From positions 3,534,001 through 3,598,000 of the forward strand of contig JAQFVV010000056.1 of the NCBI GenBank assembly GCA_028023455.1: a stretch of DNA of 64,000 nt, in the 5' to 3' direction. Shown here piece after piece: positions 33,594-46,238 of this stretch. Origin of the DNA: Epiperipatus broadwayi (taxonomy: Eukaryota > Onychophora > Udeonychophora > Euonychophora > Peripatidae). A program made the translations under genes and the position numbers. The first letter of the stretch is position 1, and each line of letters opens with the position of its first letter. The notes below the pieces were generated by a model that did no database searches, had not been told where the DNA came from, and was given only the letters and a program-made list of their open reading frames with translations.

Positions 33594-34260
33594 TAAAGGC
33601 ATTAAAAAAGTTTCATTTAAGGAGGCTGTGTAAAATTTTAAAAATCATCAGTCTGCTGTATGTGATATTATTGAGTTCACTACAGTGAATTATAAAATCA
33701 CATCTCCATTGCATTGGAACATTATAAAATGAAAATAACAGAAGACTCCCTAAAATAGTATTTTATGATTAATTTGAGCACAGTTTATTTTTAAGAGGTA
33801 GACCACATCTACAATATAATGATTATCTCAAAGACATTCTTAAGAAATGCACTATCAATTGTTTCCACTGTAAAGATATGGCAGAGAATAGAATATATTA
33901 TAGAGCTACAATTAGACATGGTGTTAAAATATGCAGAGAATAGAATATATTGTAGAGCTACAATTAGACATGATGTAAAATATTTTAGAAAGAAAAATTT
34001 TCTCCTGACGAAATTAAAAGATAGCATAGTAAAATATCAAGTAAACAGAAAAATGGACCAGCATGTTCTACATGTGAATATATTTATGATTCAAAGATTG
34101 ATTTGCATAGTCATCACTAATTCATTTCTAGAGTAGTTTTTTTATCTCTCACTCTCTCTTTTTCCCCCCTTATGGAGTGGGAATGGCCATACTCATTTAC
34201 AAGTGGCTTTTTATTATTTATGTTTGTACAGGCACATACACTGTATAAATGTTATAAACC
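33594..34260 (+). pseudogene. Jockey-like LINE 3' end (C-terminal region)
   Basis: The plus strand reads ALK-KVSFKEAV near 33600, then LRGRPHLQYNDYLKDILKK from 33795 and CFHCKDMAENRIYYRATIRH from about 33858. This is the C-terminal segment typical of jockey/CR1-type proteins and parallels the minus-strand copy at 26.8-27.2 kb. The continuation VKYQVNRKMDQHVLHVNIF matches that copy's tail as well, and so does the non-coding 'tctctctctttt...ggagt' segment near 34150. A 52-bp tandem duplication repeats the AENRIYxRATIRH part. Confidence 0.68.
33881..33985 (+). repeat. 52-bp tandem duplication in LINE coding remnant
   Basis: 'gcagagaatagaatatatt(a/g)' recurs at 33881 and 33933. The two copies differ at a few positions and the repeat changes frame, because 52 is not a multiple of three. 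Confidence 0.85.
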
Positions 34261-35370
34261 TAAGAAAGTGGATGTTTATGTTTATATAAAAGGTTTTTTT
34301 CAACAATGATTACAAAAATAATTAAATAAAAGTGGAATATATTAATTCAGTCGCTTATATATACACCAATCTTTATATATTTTGTTAATCATGATGGTGA
34401 AATTCATTTATTACCAAATTGACCAGAGAAATAATTCACATAAATTTAATCTTAATATAAATTTATTTATCTCTGGATTAAAAAATTTTCAATTTCATTA
34501 TCAATGTTTATATAAAAATTAAATAATTGTAATATTAAAATGAAGTTTAATATTATCATTATATGTATATAAAGATTATAATGTTATTAGTTAATTATGA
34601 AAGCTTCTTAAGTTTATAGTGCTTAGCACATTCACCTCTGGGTTCAAATTAGATAAAACAACATTTCGGATAGGTAATCCAATTAGGCAACCAATTATCT
34701 AACAAGTCCCAGATAAATCATGTTGGTCAGATGAGTATTGATCATGAAATAAAATTAAAATGAAGAATCCTTAATCATTGGTGACAAACTTCATATTCTT
34801 TTGAATGCTAAGACCATGATTTACCTTTACCTCTATATATGGGGGGGGGGGGTGTTTATGTGGATATTTAAAAAAAACTAAAACTAAATTAATTGGGGGA
34901 GGGAAGACCTGTGTTCTTTTACCACTTTAATATGTGCAATCTCTTCATTTCAGTTTATGTTTAAGATTACAAATGATATAAAGAGGAAGATTTTCTTTTC
35001 TTTTTAACACCAATTGTCAATGACATCAAAAATAGTTCACAAATTAATGACTATTGCAGTTTCAACTTGACTATACTAAATTCTATTGAACAACAGAATG
35101 ACTATACTGAATTTATAAAAAAAACTTTAAATTTCTGCCTGAAATTAATTTGAGGTATAAAAAATAAAATAAAATAATCAAATGAAGTTTGAGCATTGGA
35201 AATGCTAGAGTTAGTATTAATTTGAGATTCTTATGATCCACAGTCTGACACTATTACTGCACTAAACTACACAGGGCATGTGAAGTAATTGGTTTAACAA
35301 ATAGCATGCAACATCTGACCCAGCAGCTCAAGATTAATTTATAATAATTACTGTCAAATAATAGTCTGTC
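34261..35370. other. AT-rich DNA, no gene recognised
   Basis: Contains a G11 run near 34842. A B-box-like 'ctgggttcaaatta' at 34637 hints at a decayed SINE, without an A box to support it. Confidence 0.4.
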
Positions 35371-35377
35371 TTTATTT

Positions 35378-35580
35378 TAATGTATATATAAATAAGACTA
35401 CCTCCAATAATTATAAAATATTTGCTTTCAAATTTGATTGCACATTCAACTTTTGACATAACCACTCAAGTTTAATTTTTAATCATTATTAGTACGAGTT
35501 TGCTTTTGTATTAATGTGTATATAAATCTGACTAGATATATATAATTATAAAATATTTGCTTTCAAACTTAATTGTTAGA
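35378..35580. repeat. Diverged direct repeat, spacing about 130 bp
   Basis: 'aattataaaatatttgctttcaaa' occurs near 35410 and 35546, each preceded by a 'taatgt(a/g)tatataaat' stretch. Two copies; function unknown. Confidence 0.6.
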
Positions 35581-35688
35581 TGATTATTTCTAAGCATACT
35601 TTACATTTCTTTTAAAAATTGGAGTCTTAGAAAATGGAAATGTGAATGAAATTTCAGGAAACAATAGTGTATATAAATAATTGAAATA

Positions 35689-36873
35689 CTGCATTATTTC
35701 AAATATAGGATGCTTTTTTATCTCCAAATTTTGGACTCGTAAAAGAGGGGTGCATCTTCAATTCTTTAGTCATATTTCTGCAGATCTGTTTTATACTAGA
35801 CATATGCATAGTATTATGATCATTGATATCCCTGTGTAGAATAGCATGTTAAATCTTTTTTGAATTAATTTCATAAATAGCTTTAATTCTCTCTCAAGCA
35901 GCTACTTTTATAGTTATTTTATCGAGAAAACCATACTGAATAACCATTAGAATTTGTTTATAACTAATAAATCAAAACAACAATAAGATAAGGATCTGCC
36001 TGTTTTGATTGGTTGTTTTTTTGTTCACACAAAAAAGCGCCTGTCAATAATTTTGATAGTTCCGATATCTTCGTTTTAATTTTCAAAGTGAAAACATGTG
36101 TTAGAATCTTTTTTTTTACACATTTATAATTTTTTTCAGAAAATATTTATGAAAATATTAATTATTTTGGAAGCATGATTCAGATTTTAATGGAAAATTT
36201 TCTTTACACAAAAACAAAAGAAATCAATGACATATGATTGCAATTTGTAATTGGATGACAAAAATACATTTTATGTTGACTTCTATAATTATCTTTGCTA
36301 ATTATAAAAATAAATTAATTTTTAAAAAACTTCTGTTTACTTTAATAATCTGACAAATTATTAATTTACATTTTGAACAAGTTTTCAATCAAAAAAAAAA
36401 AGATTTACTGGTAACATTAAATGTCAATCCCGTATTTAAAAATCATCTTTTTATTTTGAAAATAAAAAAGCATTATGGTATTTACACTTAAAAAAAAAAG
36501 CCTTTATAATGCAAGCAGTATACTTATAATTTTAAATGAGTTTTGCAATCTTGAAAAGATAGATATACATGAAGAAATTATCAAAACAAAGTCTTTGTTA
36601 AAATGTTGCATTGCTAACAATTTAAATAGCCTGAAGATGAGATATCCTGGTGAAATAGTGAAGATGAGACTGAAAGTGAAAAGGTAGAAAGTGAAAATAT
36701 GTCTAAAGATTTGCAATAAACTAAGTGAGCTTATTGTGTTTATATTACTTCCTATTTAAGTAAATAAAAATGTTTCTTACTTTAATGAAATCATTTTTAA
36801 AGTTTTTTTCTAATTTTTTAAAAATCCTAATGCATCTTAAATTCAGGAGCATCTCATATTCAAAATAGTGCGG
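35689..36873 (+). mobile_element. pogo/Tigger-like DNA transposon, decayed
   Basis: The ends are about 27-bp inverted repeats: left CTGCATTATTTCAAATATAGG, right (reverse complement) CCGCACTATTTTGAATATGAG. TA lies outside both ends (35687-35688 and 36874-36875), as for Tc1/mariner-pogo elements. 'gtgcatctt' words follow the left end. Just inside the right end, near 36590-36700, broken frames give LLKCCIANNLN and then a Glu/Asp/Ser-rich tail (NSEDETESEKVESEN), the normal C-terminus of pogo/jerky-type transposases. Most of the transposase is lost. Confidence 0.75.
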
Positions 36874-37595
36874 TATAACTACAAATAACTTGCCTCCAGT
36901 TTAATTAGCAACAAGAGTTAAATTTTTCAAGTGACATTTTCTATTTAAGGTAATAAAGTATAAAAAGAAGATAGCTGTTAAGATTTTCAGATATAAAAGT
37001 ATAAACTTGGATTACTTCTGTATAGAAATATATATGGAACTGTGTAATGCCTATATAAATTTATAACATTTGAAAATAAGTTTATGATGTGATGGCAGGT
37101 TCAGTAAGGCACATAAATCATCAGTCTCATGAATTAGTTTTTAGTATTTATTATATCTTTTTTTATAATTTATTCAAAACAATTAAGATTTAGATCACTG
37201 ATGACAGTAATTCAATGCAAAAGTTAAATAATTCCAAGAATCACAGAAAAAAAATTATTTAGCTTCATTCGTTCTGAATCTTCTACCCTTATACTTCATC
37301 TATGTTTGATAATAGATATTCATTTAAAATTTGGAAAGCACTGCAATAAATGCACTTTTTTGAAACTAAAAATAATATGTAATAATTTAATTGGGCATTA
37401 TGCCACTTTAAAATATCGTAATCACGATAATTTTCAACCATTAGATCTATCTATATTCAGATTGAAGGTATCTCTAATCCAATTCCTCTGATTTATAGCT
37501 TTTCCACATCAATCCAGTAAACTTTCTGATATTATTCACCTCAGATATAGAACTTTTTAGATATTTTATAATCACTTAGAACACATTTTAAGATT
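36874..37595. other. AT-rich DNA, no gene recognised
   Basis: Nothing seen. Confidence 0.4.
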
Positions 37596-37599
37596 TTAA

Positions 37600-39450
37600 C
37601 TGTCTATCAATTGTCATCACTTCTACCAATAATTCCAATCTAAAAGCTTCATTTCAGCTCATTTCTTTTCATATCAATATCTGTTTATACCTCACACATA
37701 TATATTAAAAAAAAAAAAATTCAAGCAGATATAAATATATATATTTTTAATATTGAACTATTTCTATCAAAAATATGCCAGACAAATTTTAGTCCCAGAA
37801 TAATTGTAGTTAACTTCTTCTAATTCACTATTTTCAATGTTTTTGTTTTTTTTTTTAAGTGAAAAACTATTGAACATTACCTGTCTTTTTATTATTTAAT
37901 CTTTAATCCTACTTTCTTGCTTTTATCTATAATCCTTATAACATTTCATAAAGTTCTGAAGTATTATTTATAAAAGTAATCACATTATTTGCAAAATTTA
38001 AATGGCTTAAGTAAACTATTTATTTTTACTCCAGAAGAAACAAATATTCACACTTCTAAGTTGGATCCTATTTAAAATAAATATTCCCTAAATAACATTT
38101 TTCGACTCATATGATGTGATATCAAGTTTAATTATGAACAAATAAATAAACTTCTTATCTAATTTGCTAAATAGATGTATAGAATAAACAATGATAACAA
38201 ATATAAAATTCTATTCAGTTGAGAAATTACTGGAGTTCAACTTAAATATACAAGGCAATGTAATAATCATTTTAATAACCTTGCAATTATACTACTAAAT
38301 ATAGAAGAAACAAATAGAATACTAAATTGGAACCTATATAAATAGAATACTAATTAACATTCACATTTTTAATACCAGGCATCATGCCATCTGATAACAA
38401 GTTTTGTTATTACCAGATGAAAAAATAAATCCACTTCTTATTAAATAACCATATAGAATAAATAATGGAAGTCAAGAAATGTGAATGGTCCCAAATGCTA
38501 CTAGAGCTCTACTCAAATCAGATTAAATTTAAGTATATAAAGCAGAACAGACGATTACCTATTGCAATTACCTGGCAATTACACTATGATGACACACCCC
38601 ATACACTATATATCATCTCTCTTCCTAAGTTCCATCTTTCCTTTTTATTGCTTGAATTCTTTCAGATATATTTTGTTCTCTTCTATATCTTATCATGACA
38701 ATTCAAATTATATTTTCTTTGATAGCATTAAATCTTTTTTAAATCATTTTACAGAATTTCAAATATTTGGTTATTCTGAATTAAATAATTTTTAAATACA
38801 ATTATATTTTTTTCTTTTCATTATAAATTGTCATTTCAGTTGACAATTTACTGGTGAAGTACGCTTACTGACTGTCATTAATAAATTAGTAGTTATATTC
38901 TTATTGAAATCACGCAAATCTGAACCATTATTAAAATGTATTGTACATTAAAATGATTGTAATTTTAGTTTAAATTTCTTAATATACTCTGTCTTTATAT
39001 ATTTCACTAACTGATTATAATTTCTAGTATTGAAACTATAGAATACTACATAGTCTTTAAATACAAATTTTCTGTCTTTTTTCCACAAATTATATAAATT
39101 ATGGCCTATTTCATTTTTGACTACATATCCAAATTTAACCGCAGCCCTTTTTTTCTAATTCTAGCATTAAAAGTCTCCCATAAAATTTTAAAATGATCCT
39201 TTTAAAAATATTCTAATTCTTTAGAGATTGAAGAATTCGAGCATACACTAGAATTATTTGCAACTAATATCTGCCATTAATCTTGTCTTTTGATTTGATA
39301 TTTTATTAATTTCCACAATATTGTTTTTTTTTTAATAATAAACCCCACTCTATTTGTGCTTTCAATACTTGTCTTTACAGTAAAGTACATGTTCATTTTT
39401 CAAACCTCAAACATCAGGTTACTGCAAGAGTGCATTAGTTCCAGTATTAA
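37600..39450 (-). pseudogene. RTE-type LINE copy, heavily diverged
   Basis: It parallels the 58.4-61.2 kb RTE copy in the same orientation. 37870-38030 corresponds to the region around 59110-59355 ('aatcctactttcttgcttttatct', then 'aaatttaaatggcttaagtaa'). 39160-39200 matches the endonuclease GGFNARI-coding word ('ttctagcattaaaagtctcccat'). 39270-39420 matches the first part of the endonuclease (tatctgccattaa, tccacaatattgtt). Coding capacity is gone. The middle (38.1-38.9 kb) is too diverged to align by eye. Confidence 0.55.
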
Positions 39451-40139
39451 ATTGTAAAGATGTATAAGAGTATAAGTTTCAGTATGGAAACCTGTATCCT
39501 CAATAATAAGGACAAAAACCACAAAGTGGTCTGAGGATGTACATATTATATCACTATACTATCTGGCTTCACACTGATTATTCAAGCAACAGAAGAAGAT
39601 AGATTTAGAATAAGATAAACAGCACTCTTAAAAACAAATCAATAAATTGAAAGTTGTGATATCATTAATATTAATAATACTATGGTAAAACAAGTACAAG
39701 CAGTTTCACAATTTAACGCATAAACCAATTTATATGGGAAGAACCTCAGCTTCTATTGATATTATGCATTAAAGTATTTATTTTTTGAATATTTCTAAAA
39801 TATTACCATAATAATGTTTTTATAGAACGTCTATTATTTAATGAATAAAAAAAAATATTTGAAACATCATATTTCTAATATTTAAATATAGGGATATAAA
39901 ATATTCCTGAATTTAAATATTACAGATTCAGCCTGTATCCTGCACATCCGACATCTGTGTTAAATGGACAAAGTCCTATACATGAGGGGACAGAATGATT
40001 CAAGATCAACATGGGCATGACAGTAATATTGGCATTATCAAGGGATTTGGGTATTCCATCATCAGATTTTTAATGATATGGAAGGCTGAAGAGTTGTTTG
40101 GTGAAGTAGATTGATGCCTATTCATGAAAGTTTGAAGAT
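39451..40139. other. AT-rich DNA, no gene recognised
   Basis: 39900-40130 is less AT-rich and lies directly upstream of the solitary hammerhead-like motif. It may be the diverged remainder of that repeat, but it does not align clearly with the 9.7 kb satellite. Confidence 0.35.
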
Positions 40140-40189
40140 TTGCTATCTTAATATAAACAGAGCACTGACTATATATATGTCTAAGAGAT

Positions 40190-40249
40190 GATGATCAAAA
40201 CAACTGATGAATGCTGGTTCAGCATGAAATACATATATGGGAGATCATT
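40190..40249 (+). ncRNA. Hammerhead-like ribozyme, solitary copy with intact core
   Basis: CUGAUGA at 40204-40210; stem II AUGC/GCAU (40211-40214, 40222-40225) closed by the loop UGGUUCA; GAAA at 40226-40229. Then stem III A-U, U-A, A-U with a 2-nt loop and predicted cleavage after AUA (40237). Outer stem I pairs GAUGAUC (40190-40196) with GAUCAUU (40243-40249), seven pairs including one G-U. The inner part of stem I is weakly paired. Compared with the satellite units, the third stem III pair changes from G-C to A-U and an outer stem I pair from U-G to U-A, keeping pairing. It is about 120 bp of homology to the 353-bp satellite on the opposite strand. Confidence 0.6.
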
Positions 40250-40259
40250 TATCTTTTTC

Positions 40260-42110
40260 ACGTGTGTAGTCACGTGTATCGGTTGTATGTGATAGATTGG
40301 ATAGCTGAAGGGAGCTTGAAAGTCTGGTTCATATTTCTAATAATATTTAACAAAATGGAAACCCTGCAATAAACAATTTTATAATTACTTAATTTTTTTT
40401 TAATGAAAGAAAAAAAAAACACCTTCCTCCAATTTTTTTCTTTTAAACATTTGGACAAAAAAAGTAAAATTAATTTGCATCTCAAAACTTTATATTTCGT
40501 TTTTACAAAAGGTCATAGGTTATTTTTATTATAAGTAATAGATTTTGATAGTGAAATTTAACAAGCATTTGATATTTAAGGAAGTATATGATAACTGTAA
40601 TTGAGAACTGAATGTTGCAGTTTAAACTAGATAAACTGACTTTGTTGCTAATAAAGTCCCAATTTTTCATACTGTTAATTTTGAAAAGTACTGTATTTAA
40701 AATGTTTAACATAGTTCTGAAAATTAAAAAGAAATTAAAAAATAAAACTACATAAAAAAAATTAAAGTATGATTTTTCACCATAATCAATAGAAGACGGC
40801 CATTTAGTTAACTTAAAAGATATTATGTATACAGTATGTAATGTTAAAAGATTTAGAGAATTTGCAGATAAAAAGCAAGAGTCTGCCCATTATATAACTT
40901 TATAAGCTTTAGGGAATTTCCTAAGACATATCAAAAAGAGTCTGCATCTTTAAATATAGAAGTTCTCATTGATAAATTTAAAAAATGCCAAAAATATGCA
41001 TGCAAAAAAGCAATGCAATTACATTGAATCACTATTACTCTGAGAGTGATTTAACAAAATGTTAAATAGGATTGATTAAATTTATAAAAAGTATAGGATA
41101 AAAAGAAACACATCTAAGATTCAGCAATCATTACAAGTGGAAACAATAAATGGTAAAACTTGAAAAAATAAATAAAATATTGTAGAATAGGTTACTGGTT
41201 TTAAACATTTAGAAAGTTTTTTATTTGATGATGAAAAAAAAAAACAAAGCTAAAAGAGTAAAAATAATAAGTGAATAAGTTTTTAATAAAGATGAAACAC
41301 TGCCTTGTATCTCATTAAAGTTAGAATTAAAAAAAGTTTGCTAAATGTTGAGTTAGTATAACTGTATATAAAATAATCTTGATAATTAAGAAGAAGAAAA
41401 AATGAGAGGTTTTATGATATTATAGAAAATAGAAAAAATAAATTGGCAAATAAATTTAGAAAAGATGAAGTATTGATTACAGTATATAAAACTAGATCAT
41501 TTTTTTAGAAAATTATAAAGAATTTATTAAAAATATTATGGATGATGAAAAGAAGAGAAGTACAACATGGAAAAATATTATCTATGACTATGAATGTTTG
41601 ATGATGAATATAATAAAAAATAAGATTTGAAAAAAGCTATAGGGTTGATTGGTAGACTTGTCTGTTTTTTTGGTGATTACTTAAAAATATAAGTTCTTGA
41701 CAATTATAAATAAAATTAAAAATATAAATACAAATGTAAAGTGGGACAAAGTTAGAACACAAGGATATTTAATATACAAATTTCAGTAATAAAAAAATCC
41801 AGCTTATAAAATGTCCAGAAAATATATGATCTAAATTGAGGAATATTTAAAATAATCAACAGACAAGCAACATATATTTGAAAATAATTTTGCACAACAT
41901 AATGAAAACCTCCATTCATCACACATTCTTGAAGCACATGAATAAAAATATAGGGAAATAATAAAAGAAATCAAAGATGTACATTTACTCTAGTTGGTGC
42001 TAAAAGTTGTGAATGAAGAAAGTTATACTTGTAAATTAAAAATTTCTTGTGATTATAAACATAAATTAAAAGATTAAGTTAATTCAATTTTAATATTATG
42101 GATTTTCTTT
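40260..42110. other. AT-rich DNA, no gene recognised
   Basis: 40800-42000 is purine-rich on the plus strand, which could be LINE coding remains, but no motif survives. Confidence 0.4.
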
Positions 42111-42349
42111 AGATTGAAAATAAATTTATTAAACGCACATTGATTACGTAAGTAATATTTACTGAGACTATAACCTCGACAATATGCGTATAACATGCGA
42201 TAGTAGGGACCTCTACAGGTGTTTTTTACGCTCTCTTTTCTTCCAGATCGCAAGCTTGTAGTTAAAACACCTGTAGAGGTCCCTACTATCGCATATTATA
42301 CGCATATTGTCGAGGTTATAGCCTCAGTAAATATTAGATTGAAAATAAA
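42111..42349. mobile_element. Foldback (near-palindromic) MITE-like element
   Basis: The arms 42154-42224 and 42265-42335 are inverted copies about 71 bp long with only about four differences. They contain 'cctcgacaatatgcgtata' and 'gatagtagggacctctacag'. The loop is about 40 bp. A 14-16 bp direct repeat, 'ttagattgaaaataaa', stands at 42109-42124 and 42334-42349 and may be a target duplication, although 29 bp lie between the left repeat and the left arm. No protein. Confidence 0.85.
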
Positions 42350-44455
42350 AAATAAAATTTTTTTTTCCTTTTATAATTTATAATCAAACATCTTTTTTTT
42401 TTTTTACTTCAAACTTACTGCCAGCTTAGAACACTATTCCAGAAAATATTAGCTGTCCACAAAAATTAGAAATGATTACTTTTAACAATTTTCTTCTCTG
42501 CATATTAATACGAATCATAGTTTTGTTCAGATTTGGTGGAAAAGTATACTAATTAGCAACAAGCAAATGGAGCTGCTCTTGATTTATCAAACTTATTATT
42601 AATTATAACAAAAAAAAAATACTTGGTCTATAACATTTATATTATTGCTATAATTCATTTAATTGTTCTTACCTATAAATATATAATACATTAAATTAAT
42701 GCAGAAGTTTATTAATTAGATAAGAATATAAATATATAGTAACAAGCAAGCAAAACAAAAGTTCACCACTGCAGGATTAGTTCTTTCATATATTTATATA
42801 ACTTTGTTTGAGCATGTAGCAAAAATAAAATAATAAACTTTTCAAACATTCATAAAAAGAAAAAAAAGTTAAGATATTTATGTATCAATTTTAAATGAAG
42901 CACTATTAAAAAAAGCACCAATAAATTTTCTTAAAAAAAAAAAAGTATAAAAAAAAACATTTTGACAAGTTAGCCTGAAGCTAAACAAACATTCCTGCTG
43001 AGATTATAACAGTCTTTAATAAATATGTAAATTAATAGAATTTTAATTATGGTTTAGATAAGTGAGAAATATTATAATAAAAAATCACCATATGTTTAAT
43101 GACTATTCATGGACATATACATTGTCAGAAAATAGATATGTTAGATACTATTTACATAAAAAATAAAAAAAATATTAAAAATCATAGATTATATACATAT
43201 ATGATAGCAAAATTAAATAAATCTATACATGGATATCAAATTATGTAAGGAATATATAAACATTTGACCAACAGTTGTTTTGTTACTCTAACCACAGTAA
43301 GGCTAATGTCTAAATTATGTTACCATTATTATAATGTTTTTATTTTTATGGAAACAATAATTGTTTTATATGGGCATCACAATACCAAGGACTTAACTGG
43401 TTTATATACAGAGTAACTAACAAAGAACAATCCATAATTACAAATCCCAGCTACTGAAATCAATCAGTAGAAAAATGAGATTCATGATATCTTCAACAAA
43501 AATATTTAACTAATAGTAGCAGAAAATAATAATATATATAAAAATTGACTTATTTACAAAATGACTTTATAAACAGACAAAATATACCAATACAAAATTA
43601 TAAGCACTACATATCTATCAAAATACTATTATAAAAACAAAATACAATCCAATTAGTAATTTTTTTAAGATTAGTTTACGTTGTAAAATGCATAAATTAT
43701 TGAAATTAAATAAATTTAATGGGAGTGGTATTTTGATTAATATTCAGAAATTTAAAAAAAAAAAGTGTAAATATTCAAAACACAATTTACTGAAGTTGTC
43801 TTAATACTATTATAATTACAAAACAAAAACTGCTATAAATATATATATTCATGAAATATAGAGCTGTTTAATCAGTATATAATACTTGAATTCAAAATTC
43901 AATCTTTTTATAAGTTTTTCCAATTATACTTTAATAATAGTAAACATGCTTACAACATATAAAGAATGAAAATGAGTGGCAGTGATTCTTTTGTCAATTA
44001 AGTTCTTTTGTTAATTTTGCACAAATGAGTAACGATAAGATTGATTAGCTTTAACTTTAAAATCTTAGTAATTCTCTACAAGAAATTTTTGTAGTTTGGA
44101 TTGAATGACAATTATATTGTAAAAACTTGATAGTTCTTTTAAGTTCATGGTAGATAAATAATTGTAGTCAGTTTTTATTCACACTTTAAAGATTTTTTTA
44201 ATGACCAGTAAATATCAATCACAAAATAGCAATAAAGCAATGATCCAAACAAGATATCTTAAACAATTACTAAGATAGGCAATATTGATGGAAACTAGCA
44301 TTATAAATAGGGTTTCTCATATAAGATTTATAGCTTGGGCAGTTAATGATGAATAAATTTCATTACTTTAGCAAAATTCCAATTTTCAATTGAGGTAACT
44401 GTTTAAAGTGTCCCCATTTACAATTGTTCATACATATTTATTGAAAGACAATACA
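42350..44455. other. AT-rich DNA, no gene recognised
   Basis: About 2.1 kb with homopolymer runs and no supported feature. Confidence 0.45.
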
Positions 44456-44586
44456 GGTACTTATGTATTAGCCTTGTGACAGCTTGTATTAAACCTGATG
44501 TGCCTTTTCACATCCATGATAAATGTGTAACATTGTGATTAGGTCAAATAAATCCAAGCAAATCTGATCTGGTATCAAAACGTGTT

Positions 44587-44830
44587 TTTTATCCAATCTC
44601 CAATCTGGTAACAAAATAATTTTTTTTTCCAAAACCAATTTTTTTTTGCCCAGTTTTTGTTTAAGATTTCATTCTGACAATGGCTTGATTTCAATTACAT
44701 TGCATTTTTTCCATGTGTTTTTTTTTTTATCCAATCTGGTAAAAAAACAATTTTTTTTTTGCCCAGTTTTTGGTCAAGATTTTATTCTGACAACAGCTTG
44801 ATTTCACTTGCATTGCATTTTTTCTTTGAA
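44587..44830. repeat. Direct repeat, two copies of about 120 bp
   Basis: 'atccaatctggtaacaaaa', 'tttttgcccagttttt', 'attctgacaa' and 'gcttgatttca' recur in order at 44590-44710 and 44726-44823. Confidence 0.8.
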
Positions 44831-45309
44831 GTTATTGTCCATTTTCAATTTCATTGCTGCTTAATTCATTTAATTTTAAGTGAATAAATAACTATACTTT
44901 CCCCAAAACATCGAAAAACTTTGGGGTTCAGCAAAATGGTGTAATAAGCAACAGTGACGAACATCACGGCAAACATCATTCTTTTGCATAATGAACAAAA
45001 TAAAAAATATTTGGCCGCCAACATGAATTATTAATAAGTTTTATATTTTCTTATTTTGTGAAAAAAAAAATTTTTTTTTTTTGTTTCATTTTTAAAAAAA
45101 ATAGATTTATTACTGCTTGTTGACCAAATCCAGTTTCAGGCAATATACTCCACATTTTGTGGGGAAAAGTGAAAAAAATTTACTTGAAATTTCCACTTTC
45201 TCTGGACTATTTGATCTACTTATAATAAAATACAACAGATCACTTCCATTTATTCATTGTTATATATTGCAAGATAAGTAACGTATATATTTTATAAATT
45301 TAATACATT

Positions 45310-45910
45310 TTCGTATATATTTCATGAAAATGTCATATATATTTTATGCTTTTTTAAATAATATTTTAGGAAATTTTTATAATTCAGCGATTTTATAGTC
45401 AAATTCATATTTTTAGTATTGTTATAAATTTTACACTTTTTGTGCAAATGTTGTATATATTTTGTGTAAATGCTTTTTTAAATAATATTTTAGGCAATTT
45501 TTGTAATTTAGCGATTTTATAGTCAAATTCATATCTTGAGTATTGTTATAAATTTTATGCTTTTTCGTGCAAATGTCGTATATATTTTGTTAAATGGTGT
45601 GTATATTTTATGCTTTTTTAAAAAATATTTTAAGCAATTTTTGTAATTTAGTGATTTTATAATCAAATTCATATCTTTAGTATTGTTTTAAATGTCTATT
45701 CCACACTGTGTTTTAAATTTTTTCCTGTGAAAGTCGTATATATTTTTGTATGATAAAATAACATTTTTGACTTTTTGTATAATGGTGTCTAGCCATTAAC
45801 TGCTGTTAAAAATGTAATTCTAAAGATCATTGTTTTTAGCAATTTTATAATCAAATTGATATCTTTAGTATTGTTTTAAATGTCTATTTCTTTTACTGTT
45901 ATAAATGTAA
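45310..45910. repeat. Minisatellite, unit about 125-140 bp, 3-4 copies
   Basis: 'gcttttttaaa(t/a)aatatttta', 'gattttata(g/a)tcaaattcatat' and 'gtcgtatatatttt' recur with starts near 45348, 45472 and 45612, and a partial copy at about 45832. Confidence 0.82.
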
Positions 45911-46021
45911 TTTTAAAGATTTTTTTTTTTAAATTACGCTCCAAATTGTTTATATTTTTTGTGTGAAAGTAGTACTTTTATCCCTAAGCTTATGTATTTT
46001 TTAGTCCTAAACATAAGTATT

Positions 46022-46238
46022 GGTCCTGTGACACAGAGCACGTATTAGACATGCTACCCCTTTTCACATATTATTCAAGCTGCCAATGACGCATTACTTT
46101 TTTGTAAATCTTGTGAAAAATATCATCAAGATCTGTGTATGGTTTTGGTCAGTTGACAAGATAAGAAAGTTATCAGTAAATTGATATAAATGTGAAAAGG
46201 CACAGCATGTCTAATACGTGCTCTGTGTCACAGGACTA
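46022..46238. repeat. Inverted pair of element ends
   Basis: 'tcctgtgacacagagcacg' and 'tattagacatgct' at 46025-46056 appear inverted at 46203-46235, with about 120 bp between the arms. The arms also share 'ccttttcacat'. Confidence 0.9.

Noticed and set aside
34610-34665. SINE-like B box 'ctgggttcaaatta'
   Set aside because: No A box, no tRNA-like fold and no tail.
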